A program made the position numbers and the translations under genes. DNA of 64,000 bases. Origin: Chloroflexota bacterium (lineage in GTDB: Bacteria; Chloroflexota; UBA11872; VXOZ01). The notes below the pieces were generated by a model that was given only the letters and a program-made list of their open reading frames with translations, did not search any database and was not told the origin of the DNA. Shown piece by piece: positions 35,733 through 44,391 of the stretch (positions are counted from its first letter, which is position 1; every line of letters starts with the position of its first letter). Where the stretch lies: contig JAPPLM010000055.1 in NCBI GenBank assembly GCA_028874195.1, positions 1-64,000 on the forward strand. The letters run 5' to 3'.

Positions 35733-36905
35733 TTAGCCGGAGGTGCGATCAGTGGGCTCCCCCACCGTCTCTTCTTGAGATCGCGCGGCCTCGACCCGAA
35801 GCTCACGGGAAAGCGCCAAGAAGCGCGCGATGTCCTCTCGGCTTAGGACGCCCACCACGTCGGCGCCGTCCATCACGAGCACGTGCCGGGCAGCATGCTC
35901 CTCGAACAGGTCCATGACATGAGGCAGCGGGTCATCCGGCGCGACGGTGATTGGGGGAGACGACGCCATGGTGTCAAAGACCGTGCGCCAAGGCCAAGCG
36001 TGCTGGGGCACATGGTTTATCTCTTCAGTGGAGAGCATGCCGAGCACCTGACCGTCTTGCACGACCGGCAAAGCGCGGATTCCGTCACGCAGAAGCATCG
36101 CCAGCACGACCCGGTCTATGGTCTCGTCGGGTGCAACTACAGCGGGATTGGCGTGCATGAGGCTGGCGGCCTTCACGCCCTGCAAGGCCTCTTCCTGTTT
36201 GGCCTGGCGGCGGTTGGCTCCCGCGGCGCCATTGAGGAACCAGCCGATGAAGATTGTCCAAATCCCGATAACGAAGCTGCCTCTCAAGATGAAGAAAATG
36301 CCGAGCGCAATGAGCCCGAAAGCAAAGACCTGGCCGACAATTGTGGCGATGGTTGTCCCTTTGCGCATGCTGCCGGTGATGTACCAGACAATGGCGCGAA
36401 ATACTCTGCCGCCGTCGAGCGGAAAGCCGGGCATCAGATTGAAGATGGCGAGGCCGCTATTGATGAAGGCGAGTTGCAGGATAAGGGGTTGTGCGGGCAC
36501 GTCTCGTGGGATGAGCGCGCTCAGTAACAAGAAGACAATGGCGAGCAATAGGCTGCTCGCCGGCCCCACTACGGCAATGAGGAATTCGTCCGACGGCCGC
36601 CGCGGTTCGGACTTGAGCACCGCTGCCCCGCCGAAGACGAAGAGCGTGATGCCGTCTACCTTCAGGCCGCGGGCAAGCGCCATGAATGAGTGGGCGAATT
36701 CGTGGAATAGCACCGAACCGAAGAGCAATACGGCCGCCGCGCTGCCCGCTATCCAATAGTGGAGCTCTGACCAGCCAGGATAGCCAAATGGATATATCAA
36801 GCGCGGCAACGACCAGGCGATCAAGAAGAAGGCGAGGAACCACGTGTAGTGGAGCCGCACCGTAATGCCCGCCAGACGAAAGAGCGTCAGCGCTCCTTGG
36901 TTCAT
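35733..36905 (-). CDS. Site-2 protease family membrane metalloprotease with CBS domains
   Basis: The 390-residue protein has a membrane domain with HEFAH (His68, Glu69, His72) and, further on, NLMPGFPLDGGRVFRA, the third zinc ligand region of M50 proteases (SpoIVFB-type). About six hydrophobic segments precede two C-terminal CBS domains (LMHANPAVVAPDETIDRVVL and ASSPPITVAPDDPLPHVM), which bind adenosyl nucleotides and probably regulate activity. Such enzymes cleave membrane-embedded anti-sigma factors or transcription factors; no partner gene is adjacent. Confidence 0.92.
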   Translation of the reverse strand: MNQGALTLFRLAGITVRLHYTWFLAFFLIAWSLPRLIYPFGYPGWSELHYWIAGSAAAVLLFGSVLFHEFAHSFMALARGLKVDGITLFVFGGAAVLKSEPRRPSDEFLIAVVGPASSLLLAIVFLLLSALIPRDVPAQPLILQLAFINSGLAIFNLMPGFPLDGGRVFRAIVWYITGSMRKGTTIATIVGQVFAFGLIALGIFFILRGSFVIGIWTIFIGWFLNGAAGANRRQAKQEEALQGVKAASLMHANPAVVAPDETIDRVVLAMLLRDGIRALPVVQDGQVLGMLSTEEINHVPQHAWPWRTVFDTMASSPPITVAPDDPLPHVMDLFEEHAARHVLVMDGADVVGVLSREDIARFLALSRELRVEAARSQEETVGEPTDRTSG

Positions 36906-37042
36906 TCTCTGCCTGCCTCAATTACGCAAAATCCCTTAGTTCCACTGTACCGTATTCTTCGCGCTGCTGATGCATTGACGCAAGAGAGGTCGAAGAACGT
37001 GGAGGGGGTGCGCAACGTATGGAAGGCGGAATGGTTACTTTC

Positions 37043-37192
37043 TGGTAGCACAGGCTTGTAACCTGTGGCTACTGGAGTGTCACGGTCTGTGACGCCAAGT
37101 ATAGGATGTCAATCTGACGCGTGAATGAGTGGGTTTCCACAGCAATGCGCTTGGTGCTAAGAACGCAGGTTTCAAACCTGCGCTACCGGAGT
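37043..37192. repeat. Two family D palindromic repeats
   Basis: A variant copy with core tggtagcacaggcttgtaac lies at about 37043-37078, and a canonical copy (gcaggtttcaaacctgcgct) at 37163-37192. They occupy much of the 363-base gap 36906-37268. Confidence 0.65.
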
Positions 37193-37268
37193 CCGACTGA
37201 AATTGGGCTATGCACTACGTGGATTGGCCTATTCAAGCTCGCATGAGGCCCTAAATCCTTGCTCCCAT

Positions 37269-37868
37269 TCAGGGATCGACCGATACCGCGAGGTACCGGA
37301 AGTGTCCGCTTTTCTCCTTTGGAAAACTCCAGTAATCTTGCCAATGCATAGTGTAGCTGCTCTTTAGGCTTATTGGTGCCACGCGGCCCATTTTTGTCCC
37401 TTCGCTGGCTTTGTGCGACCACACAGATTCGCCTTGTATGATCTGTCCTTCATGAATACGGAAAGCGGCATCTCCGGCCTCATTCCATTCCTTGGTCGGA
37501 AGTCCCCAAAAGAGCGGATCGTTCGTCAATAGAACGGCGAAACCAGTCTTGGGTGAAACCTGCTCAAGCCTTTGGATGTCTTTGAGGAAGTCATACCTTC
37601 TTGTGTCTTGGGCGCTTTGCCCCTTAAGATCAAAAGTCTCATCATTCCAATTGAGTGCCAACTGGCGGGTACAGTACTTTAGTTCAATGGCAGCTTCCTC
37701 ATTCGGCAGCCAAATATCCAAGTGCATCGGATTGTGTGCTTCGGACTTGACCGGATACTCTAAGCGAACCCCGCATTCCTGCATCGTCTCGTGAATGAGC
37801 CATGCAAGAGCGTGCTGAAAGTCTGCCTCCGAGTGGAAGATTGGGCGACGCTTTGACAAGCGCGCCAT
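37269..37868 (-). CDS. Hypothetical protein, PD-(D/E)XK nuclease-like
   Basis: I do not recognise the family. The 199-residue product (211 with an earlier ATG at 37904) contains RLEYPV, then MHLDIWLPNEEAAIELKYC, an arrangement of Glu, Asp and ELK that fits a restriction-nuclease-like fold. The start RRPIFHSEADFQHALAWLIH looks like a helix preceding such a core. DNA here is AT-richer than its neighbours. It has no methyltransferase or helicase partner nearby, so it may be an orphan defence or repair nuclease, or a regulatory relative without activity. Confidence 0.6.
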   Translation of the reverse strand: MARLSKRRPIFHSEADFQHALAWLIHETMQECGVRLEYPVKSEAHNPMHLDIWLPNEEAAIELKYCTRQLALNWNDETFDLKGQSAQDTRRYDFLKDIQRLEQVSPKTGFAVLLTNDPLFWGLPTKEWNEAGDAAFRIHEGQIIQGESVWSHKASEGTKMGRVAPISLKSSYTMHWQDYWSFPKEKSGHFRYLAVSVDP

Positions 37869-38004
37869 AAGGCTATGGATATCAAGCACCGAAGCGCATC
37901 TCAAAGGCTAGAGGGTTAGAGAAGCGCACGGCGCGAATGGGGAGGCAGGGAGCAGTGCCAAGCCAGGGTTGATATTTCATGTTACGTGTATGTTGTATGT
38001 GATT

Positions 38005-38118
38005 GTCATTCCGAGCGCAAGCGAGGAATCTAAGGCATAGCGCGGGGGCATGTCCTCCGCACAAGTCTGCGCGCACGCGTCCGGAGCAGATGGATTCCCG
38101 CTTTCGCGGGAATGACGG
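38005..38118. repeat. Families E, C and B repeats in tandem
   Basis: Family E (cattccgagcgcaagcgagg) lies at 38005-38036, a family C element (tagcgcgggggcatgtcctc) at 38038-38060, and a family B element at 38091-38118. The surrounding gap 37869-38197 carries no gene. Confidence 0.65.
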
Positions 38119-38197
38119 AACCCAGCGTGCTATTTTCATGGCAATGACGGACGAGGGTGTTGACTTCTATACTCATCAATGCAAACTTCACGGGCTA

Positions 38198-38689
38198 CTA
38201 GAGTTGCTCGAGCAAGTTCGCCATCTCAATGGCGGCCATGGCAGCGTCGAAGCCTTTGTTGCCAAGCTTGGTGCCCGACCGCTCCATGGCTTGTTCGAGG
38301 GTTTCCGCCGCGATGAGGCCGTTGATAACGGGGATATCGTGGGTGAGAGCGATTTGGGCGATGCCGTTGGCCGCGCCGTCGGCAACGTGTTCGAAGTGCA
38401 CGGTTGCGCCGCGGATCACGACGCCGAGACAGATGATGGCGCTGTGGCCCCCTTGGTCGGCGAGGCGTTGGACCGTGATGGGGATTTCAAGAGAGCCGGG
38501 CACACGCACGATGTCTATTGCGTCGTCGTCAACGCCATGGCGTGTCAGACCGTCCACCGCGCCTTGGATGAGGCGATCGACGAATAGCTCGTTGAACCGC
38601 GCCGCCACGATGGCGAAGCGATGATCTCCGGCTGTGAGCGATCCTGTGATGGTGCGTGCCAACGGAGTCTTACCCCGTGTCCGTATCAA
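38198..38689 (-). CDS. ribH: 6,7-dimethyl-8-ribityllumazine synthase
   Basis: The 163-residue protein has FAIVAARFNELFVDRLIQGA, VRVPGSLEIPITVQRLAD, the active-site GVVIRGATVHFEHVADG (His in the FEHV block) and NKGFDAAMAAIEMANL. It condenses the pyrimidine intermediate with dihydroxybutanone phosphate, the penultimate step to riboflavin, and forms icosahedral or pentameric shells. The start is a TTG overlapping ribBA by 20 bases; a second TTG nine codons on is also possible. It is the last gene of the rib operon. Confidence 0.95.
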   Translation of the reverse strand: MIRTRGKTPLARTITGSLTAGDHRFAIVAARFNELFVDRLIQGAVDGLTRHGVDDDAIDIVRVPGSLEIPITVQRLADQGGHSAIICLGVVIRGATVHFEHVADGAANGIAQIALTHDIPVINGLIAAETLEQAMERSGTKLGNKGFDAAMAAIEMANLLEQL

Positions 38690-39893
38690 TAAACGTCAGA
38701 TCGTGCCCCAGTCTATCACGTTTCGTTTGCAGATAGCGGAGGTTTTCGTCGTTTGGCGGCACAGTGAGGGGCACGCGCTCCACCAACTCCAGTCCGTAGA
38801 TGCTGAGTGACGCCGCCTTGATGGGACTATTGGTGAGCAAGCGCACTTTGGAGGCGCCGAGGTCTTTCAGCACTTGGCAACCGAACCCATAATTGCGCTG
38901 GTCCGCGCCGAGGCCAAGATGGTGATTGGCTTCAACGGTATCCAATCCCTCGTCCTGCAGCTCATAGGCGCGCATTTTATTCATCAGGCCGATGCCCCGG
39001 CCTTCCTGGTTCAAGTAGAGGATTATGCCCGTGCCTTCCTCCTGCACTTTCTGCATGGCGAGGCGCAACTGCATGCCGCAATCGCAGCGCAGCGAGCCGA
39101 GCGCATCGCCCGTAGCGCACTGGGAGTGGACGCGCACGAGCACCGGCTCATCGGGCGTGATCGTGCCGGCGACGAGGGCAATTCCTTCCTGCCAGTCGGC
39201 AGTGCTCTCGTAGGCAAGCGCCGTAAACTCGCCGTATTCCGTCGGTATCCGGCTGCGGGCGACTTGCTGCGCAATCGACTCTGTGCGATAGCGGTACTCG
39301 ATGAGGTCGGCGATGCTAATTATCTTGATGCCATGTTTGGCGGCAAACTCCTCGAGTTGCGGCAGGCGCATCATCGTGCCGTCTTCATCCATGATTTCGC
39401 AAACGACCGCACCGGGATAAAGACCGGCAAGCTTCGCGAGGTCAATGCTGGCTTCCGTATGCCCGGCGCGTACGAGCACGCCGCCGTCACAGGCGCGCAA
39501 GGGAAAGGTGTGGCCCGGCATGATCAGGTCGCTGGGCGTGGTCTTTGGGTCTACCAAGGCTTTGACGGTCGTAGCGCGGTCGGAGGCGGAAATCCCACTG
39601 GCCACGCCGTGCCGAGACTCTACGGATACGGTGAACGCGGTCCCGTACATGGTGTCGTTATTCGAGACCATGAGGGGGATGCGCAGTTCGTCCAAGCGCT
39701 GGCCGGTAAGGGGTGCACAAATGAGGCCGCGCCCATGCGTGGCCATGAAGTTGATGCTGTCTGCGGTAATCTTCTCCGCGGCAATGCACAGATCGCCTTC
39801 ATTTTCGCGATTCTTGTCGTCGATGATGATGACGAACTTGCCTTGGCGATAGTCCTCGATGGCCTCTTCAATCGTTGCCAGTGGCATGCGCAT
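38670..39893 (-). CDS. ribBA: Bifunctional 3,4-dihydroxy-2-butanone 4-phosphate synthase/GTP cyclohydrolase II
   Basis: The 407-residue protein has an N-terminal RibB domain (IIDDKNRENEGDLCIAAE, ATHGRGLICAPLT, GHTFPLRACDGGVLVRAGHT) and a C-terminal RibA domain (VRVHSQCATGDALGSLRCDC with zinc-binding Cys, then GRGIGLMNKMRAYELQD). It supplies both precursors for riboflavin from ribulose 5-phosphate and GTP. AGAGAGG lies 2 bases before the first ATG and 8 before the second (39887), so the second may be the real start. It follows the small coiled-coil gene. Confidence 0.96.
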   Translation of the reverse strand: MRMPLATIEEAIEDYRQGKFVIIIDDKNRENEGDLCIAAEKITADSINFMATHGRGLICAPLTGQRLDELRIPLMVSNNDTMYGTAFTVSVESRHGVASGISASDRATTVKALVDPKTTPSDLIMPGHTFPLRACDGGVLVRAGHTEASIDLAKLAGLYPGAVVCEIMDEDGTMMRLPQLEEFAAKHGIKIISIADLIEYRYRTESIAQQVARSRIPTEYGEFTALAYESTADWQEGIALVAGTITPDEPVLVRVHSQCATGDALGSLRCDCGMQLRLAMQKVQEEGTGIILYLNQEGRGIGLMNKMRAYELQDEGLDTVEANHHLGLGADQRNYGFGCQVLKDLGASKVRLLTNSPIKAASLSIYGLELVERVPLTVPPNDENLRYLQTKRDRLGHDLTFIDTDTG

Positions 39894-40048
39894 GGCCTCT
39901 CTGCTAATTCATGCAGTGTTTGAATTGTTGCAGCGTGGTCGGATCGCTCTCGCCGCTGGTAGTCACTCTCGGTGTGAGCGCCACGTCACAGTAAGGCGTC
40001 GAAGTCGACAGCATTCAGGGCAAGCATTCTACCCTCACTCAGTGAAGC

Positions 40049-40282
40049 CTATCTCGGTAGCAGTTCCAGCATTGCGATGGTCGCCACGCCCGCTGCTACC
40101 AGGCCACCCATGCGTAGCGTCAGTTCATGCTTTAGTCGTAGCTCCAACTCTCGAAGATCGGATTTCGTTGCCAGCGCGCCATACCCTTCGCTGCCCACTT
40201 CCAACAAGGCTTTGGCTTGGCGCTCCGTGAAGCCCGCGGCAATGAGGACTTCAAACGCCTTGCGGGTGTCGAAAACTGCCAT
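40049..40282 (-). CDS. Small coiled-coil membrane protein (DUF1640/CCDC90-like)
   Basis: The 77-residue protein has FDTRKAFEVLIAAGFTERQA then KALLE, a charged helical stretch LATKSDLRELELRLKHELT and a C-terminal hydrophobic helix MGGLVAAGVATIAMLELL. The layout (helix, coiled coil, tail anchor) resembles the bacterial DUF1640/CCDC90 family, whose function is unknown. GGGAG stands about 10 bases before the ATG. It lies inside the riboflavin operon between ribE and ribBA, an unusual place. Confidence 0.7.
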   Translation of the reverse strand: MAVFDTRKAFEVLIAAGFTERQAKALLEVGSEGYGALATKSDLRELELRLKHELTLRMGGLVAAGVATIAMLELLPR

Positions 40283-40318
40283 CAGTCTTGCGCTCCCGCC
40301 TAGCTGCTCAAAGCACTG

Positions 40319-40915
40319 TTATTCCTGAGCCGGTTGCAATATGCGCTCAACGTATTTTGCAAACAGATCCACTTCCAGGTTCACGCTGGCGCAAACCGGT
40401 TTGCGCGTTAGGTTCGTGTGTTCCTGGGTATATTGTACCAGGGAGACTCCAAAAGACCGCGAATTAATGCCAAAAACCGTAAGGCTGACGCCATCTACAG
40501 CAATGGAACCCTTTTCAATGAGATAACGGAGCACCTCCGGCGGGGCGGAAAAGCGCATCTCCACCGAATCGCCTACCACGGCCTGCTCTAGGATAGTTCC
40601 GGTGCAGTCTACGTGCCCTTGCACCACGTGGCCGCTCAGACTGTCGCCCACACGCAACGCCGGTTCCAGGTTTACGATGTCGCCCTGGGTAAGGTCGCCC
40701 AAATTCGTGCGGGAAAGGGTCTCCGGGGTGAGTGAGAACATGATCGTGGGCGGAGCAAGTGCTGCCACAGTAAGACACGCGCCGTTTACGGCAACGCTCT
40801 CGCCCTCGCTGAGAGTATCAGCGAAACCCGGAGCCGCGATCTCTAATTGCGCCCCATCAGCCGTGGCCGCGACGTGGGTTACGGTCCCCAGCGCTTTGAT
40901 AATTCCGGTAAACAT
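40319..40915 (-). CDS. ribE: Riboflavin synthase alpha subunit
   Basis: The 198-residue protein is a tandem of two lumazine-binding domains. The first starts MFTGIIKALGTV and has GESVAVNGACLTV; the second has LSGHVVQGHVDCTGTIL and KGSIAVDGVSLTVFGI. The N-terminal MFTGII and both domain cores are intact. It dismutates two lumazines to riboflavin and a pyrimidine. GGGAGCC supports the start. It lies between ribD and a small membrane-protein gene. Confidence 0.96.
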   Translation of the reverse strand: MFTGIIKALGTVTHVAATADGAQLEIAAPGFADTLSEGESVAVNGACLTVAALAPPTIMFSLTPETLSRTNLGDLTQGDIVNLEPALRVGDSLSGHVVQGHVDCTGTILEQAVVGDSVEMRFSAPPEVLRYLIEKGSIAVDGVSLTVFGINSRSFGVSLVQYTQEHTNLTRKPVCASVNLEVDLFAKYVERILQPAQE

Positions 40916-40949
40916 GGTGGCTCCCTACCGCTCTTGGTTGATTACAGCG

Positions 40950-42083
40950 TTATGGGGATTCCCGGAGAGCAGGGCTCCGCAAGCGTTTTACCGTCTCAAG
41001 ATTGGCGGTCATGAGCACGTCGGAGCCGATGCGCCTGACCGACGAGAAGTGAAAGCCTCGCATTGCCGTGAGTGCTGGTTGGTGGCGGCCGGCAAGCAGG
41101 GCTGGTATATCGTCTCTGCCAACTAAGAGAGGGGCCACAAAGAGCAGGAGCTTCTGCACACGATCGGCATTCAGGAAAGCTCCTGCCAGTGTGGGGCCTC
41201 CTTCTAAGAGTACTGATCGAATTCCCTCCGCCCCGAGCTGCTGGAGAAAGGCTAGCAGGTCAACGCTCCCGTCTCTGGCCGGCAGCGACCAAACGGCCGC
41301 CCCACGGGCGCGAAGCGCTTGCAGCCGCTCTGCAGGTGCGGATTCTGAGGTGACTACCGTGGTCCGGCCGGGGAGGTCAGGTTGCAAAACGGTGGCATCC
41401 AGCGGCGTTCTGCCGCGACTATCGAGGATGAAGCGCCGGGGATGGTGTACGTCGTCTCGCGGCAACCGGGTCGTCAAGCGCGGGTCATCGGCAATGACTG
41501 TATCAGCCCCTACGACGATAGCGTCGCTGCGGTCGCGCAATTCGTGCACAAGTGTGCGTGCCGCTTTGCCGGTAAGGTACGGCATTGCGCTGTTGGCGGT
41601 CGCCACCTTGCCGTCGGCGCTCATGGCCATCTTCAGGGTAACGAACGGCAGCCCGGTCCGGATGCTGTACAGATAGGCCTCGTGACACTGCCGCGCCTGC
41701 GCTTCATTTACGCCAGTGCGCACTTGAATACCGGCTTCGCGGAGTCGTGCCGCGCCCTTGCCATTGACCTGAGGATGGGGATCGAGGACGCCGATGCGCA
41801 CGTGGCGGATACCCGCGGCAATTATGGCGTCCGTGCAGGGCGGCGTGCGACCCTGAGAGGGACAAGGCTCCAGGGTTACGAAGAGGTTGGCGCCTTTGGC
41901 GGCATCACGCGCTTGGTTGAGTGCCACAACCTCTGCATGCGCTTGGCCGGGCGGCTGCGTGGCGCCTTCACCGACAATTACCCCATCCCGCGCGACAACG
42001 GCGCCGACCGCGGGATTGGGAGACGTGCGCCCTTGTGCCTGCTTTGCCAACTCGAGAGCGCGTGTCATGAATTCAGAGGGCAT
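40950..42083 (-). CDS. ribD: Bifunctional diaminohydroxyphosphoribosylaminopyrimidine deaminase/reductase
   Basis: The 377-residue protein has the deaminase zinc site HAEVVALNQA and EPCPSQGRTPPCTDAI at the N-terminus. The reductase domain follows (VTLKMAMSADGKVATANSAM, AIVVGADTVIADDPRLTTR, LLEGGPTLAGAFL). Both domains are complete. It carries out the second and third steps of the GTP branch of riboflavin synthesis. It is the first gene of the rib operon; no FMN riboswitch is recognisable in the 78 bases upstream. Confidence 0.95.
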   Translation of the reverse strand: MPSEFMTRALELAKQAQGRTSPNPAVGAVVARDGVIVGEGATQPPGQAHAEVVALNQARDAAKGANLFVTLEPCPSQGRTPPCTDAIIAAGIRHVRIGVLDPHPQVNGKGAARLREAGIQVRTGVNEAQARQCHEAYLYSIRTGLPFVTLKMAMSADGKVATANSAMPYLTGKAARTLVHELRDRSDAIVVGADTVIADDPRLTTRLPRDDVHHPRRFILDSRGRTPLDATVLQPDLPGRTTVVTSESAPAERLQALRARGAAVWSLPARDGSVDLLAFLQQLGAEGIRSVLLEGGPTLAGAFLNADRVQKLLLFVAPLLVGRDDIPALLAGRHQPALTAMRGFHFSSVRRIGSDVLMTANLETVKRLRSPALRESP

Positions 42084-42161
42084 ATGGATAGTCTACGCGG
42101 GAAACGGGGCTGACACTAATACTTGTGCCAATTGCCGGCTTTGAGGGAGACGCGGCCTGAA

Positions 42162-43322
42162 TCACACCACGGCCATCGCGCGCAACTGGCTCACGATACC
42201 GGGCAACAGTTCCAGCACGTACTCGATCTCAGCCGGCGTATTGCGGTGGCCGACACTCAAGCGCAAGGCGCCCCGGGCGCGATGCACCGGAATTCCCATC
42301 GCCTGCAGCACATGGGATGGCTCCAGCGAAGTGGCGGAACAGGCGGATCCGGCGGAGGCGCAGATTTCTTGCATGTCGAGGTTGAGCAGTACACTCTCAC
42401 CTTCGATATTCGCGAAGGTCAGGCTGGCAATGTGCGGCAGCCGCTGCGTAGGATGGCCGGTAGGCTCTGCGATTTCGATACTCTCGCAGATGCCGCCAAG
42501 CAGGCGATCCCGCAGCGCCCGGCAGTGCGCATTGCGTTCTTCACGGTGCTCCTGAGAGAGCATGAGCGCCTTCGCCATGCCGACGGCGTAGGGGACATTT
42601 TCCGTGCCCGAACGCCGGTTGCGTTCCTGTCCGCCCCCTTGCACCAGCGGAATGAGCGGCGTCCCGCGCCGCGTGAAGAGCGCGCCGACACCCTTTGGAC
42701 CGTAGAACTTGTGGGCGGCGATTGACATAAGGTCTATGTCCAATTCCTCCACGTCGATTTCCATGCAGCCGGCGGCTTGCACGGCGTCAGTGTGCACGAC
42801 GATGTCTTCATTGCGTTCCCGCGCCACTGCGACCGCTTCTTGTAGTGGTTGGACCGTGCCAACCTCATTGTTGGCAATCATCAAGCTGAGCAGGATCGTA
42901 TCGGGGCGCACGGCCTCCCGCAGCGCGTCAAGGTCTACCACACCGTAGCTGTCTACCGGCAGGTACGTAACTTCGAAGCCTTCTCTCTCCAGTCTGTGGC
43001 ACGTATGCAGCACGGCATGGTGCTCGATCTGGCTCGTGATGATGTGCCGGCCCTCATCTTGGCGAGCGTATGCCACGCCTTTCAGGGCCAGATTGGCGCC
43101 CTCGCTGCCGCTGCCGGTGAACACAATCTCATTGGGACTGCACAGGAAGACATCCGCAATGTCTTCCCGCGCTTCTTCCAACGCCTGCTTGGCCTGGCGC
43201 GCAATGCTGTAAATGCCCGATGGGTTGCCCCATTGCTCGGTGAGATAGGGCAACATGGCGTCAAGTACGGCCGGATCAACCGGCGTGGTTGCGGCGTGGT
43301 CCAGAAAAATCATGTTGCTCAT
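42162..43322 (-). CDS. Cysteine desulfurase (NifS/IscS type)
   Basis: The 386-residue PLP enzyme starts IFLDHAATTPVDPAVLDAM. It has the PLP-binding Lys in SIAAHKFYGPKGVGALF, the His in EHHAVLHTC, and the catalytic Cys in SAGSACSATSLEPSHVL. It moves sulfur from cysteine to Fe-S scaffolds or tRNA thiolation enzymes and can also supply selenium in selenium metabolism. GAGGAGCGAG precedes the first ATG. No iscU-like gene is adjacent, so the acceptor is unclear; the presence of selD 10 kb away makes a selenium role possible but unproven. Confidence 0.93.
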   Translation of the reverse strand: MSNMIFLDHAATTPVDPAVLDAMLPYLTEQWGNPSGIYSIARQAKQALEEAREDIADVFLCSPNEIVFTGSGSEGANLALKGVAYARQDEGRHIITSQIEHHAVLHTCHRLEREGFEVTYLPVDSYGVVDLDALREAVRPDTILLSLMIANNEVGTVQPLQEAVAVARERNEDIVVHTDAVQAAGCMEIDVEELDIDLMSIAAHKFYGPKGVGALFTRRGTPLIPLVQGGGQERNRRSGTENVPYAVGMAKALMLSQEHREERNAHCRALRDRLLGGICESIEIAEPTGHPTQRLPHIASLTFANIEGESVLLNLDMQEICASAGSACSATSLEPSHVLQAMGIPVHRARGALRLSVGHRNTPAEIEYVLELLPGIVSQLRAMAVV

Positions 43323-43587
43323 GGTTCTCGCTCCTCGCGTTTGAGGAGTAATTCTCGCCTGTCAACACCCTGCGGCGTTGGCTTGCTGGCAGGAACACCG
43401 ATACGTATGGGCTGTAGGTGCGAGTATCCGCGCGTTCTACACTTCGCTATTCAAGTATAGTAGCCACGCTCTGCCGCTGCCAAGAGGGTGAGAGGCTTTT
43501 GGGAAGTGATTGCGGCCACGCGCCACGCCATGCTCAAAAGCGTCCCTACTGCAGCGTTCGCTTTGGGAGTAAGAAGTCCCTTCGGCG

Positions 43588-44391
43588 CTAGATGCCGGCA
43601 ACGTCCCGTCGCCGGAAGATAAGAAGGCCGACCAAGAGAAAGACGAGGCTGGCGCCCAGGAGCACGCCGGAATTCTGGAAGGAGAGATCTTCCTTCAGGA
43701 TTGCCAGCGGCTCGAAGTAGTTGAACGGCCCCAGGACGCGATAGTCGTAGAGGCCCTCAACGATGTCCGTTATGGCGTCGAAGAAGTAAGCGCCCACGGC
43801 AAAGACGGCCCCGATGACTCCCGCCAAACGGCGTGACGGGAGCGTGGCCGAAAGGAAGAGCGAAAAGCAATAGAAAAGGGCACCCATGCCGAAGGTGTTG
43901 AGGAGAATAACGGCGAGGCGGTCGAGCGCCAGGGTGGCTCCCTCCACGAACTGTGTGCTCACGTAGAGCGCCACGCCAATGATGATAAGTACGAAGACGA
44001 TGCTTATGAGCGTCGCAATCGCCTTGTGCAGGACCACTTGACTGCGCGAGATAGGCAGAGAAAGCAGCGTGTCCATCGTGCCGCGCTCTTCTTCGCCGCG
44101 CAGGGCACCGGTACCCTCGATAATGGCGAATATGGCGAGAATCAACGGCAAGATGATCAGGTACTGTGAAACCAGGTAGCCGTCGAACTCGGTCAATGAG
44201 AGCACGCCACCGGTGAAAGCCTTATAAGCGTCCGGCATATTCTCCATTGCTTGCTCGAGATCGGCGCCGGCCTCTGCGAAAGTGGGATAGATGGCAACAA
44301 TGAGCAACGCCAGCGCGCCAAGGCCAAGCCCGTAGGCCAAAATGGGGATGCGTTGGTCGCGCAGAGTCTTAAGCAGAAGGTTCCGCAGCAT
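43588..44391 (-). CDS. ABC-2 type transporter permease
   Basis: The 267-residue protein has six predicted membrane helices, with an ABC-2 pattern near LALFAIIEGT-like residues (LILPLILAIFAIIEGTGALR) followed by GEEERGTMDTLLSLPISRSQ, a hallmark of the family. It forms the membrane part of an exporter with the ATPase encoded upstream; the genes overlap by 23 bases. GAGAGGAAAG supports its start. The substrate (lipid, drug or peptide) is unknown. Confidence 0.9.
   Translation of the reverse strand: MLRNLLLKTLRDQRIPILAYGLGLGALALLIVAIYPTFAEAGADLEQAMENMPDAYKAFTGGVLSLTEFDGYLVSQYLIILPLILAIFAIIEGTGALRGEEERGTMDTLLSLPISRSQVVLHKAIATLISIVFVLIIIGVALYVSTQFVEGATLALDRLAVILLNTFGMGALFYCFSLFLSATLPSRRLAGVIGAVFAVGAYFFDAITDIVEGLYDYRVLGPFNYFEPLAILKEDLSFQNSGVLLGASLVFLLVGLLIFRRRDVAGI

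Noticed and set aside
42084-42161. FMN riboswitch before ribD
   Set aside because: The 78 bases upstream of ribD do not contain the conserved AGGGGC/GGTGAAATTCC-type elements of the RFN fold.
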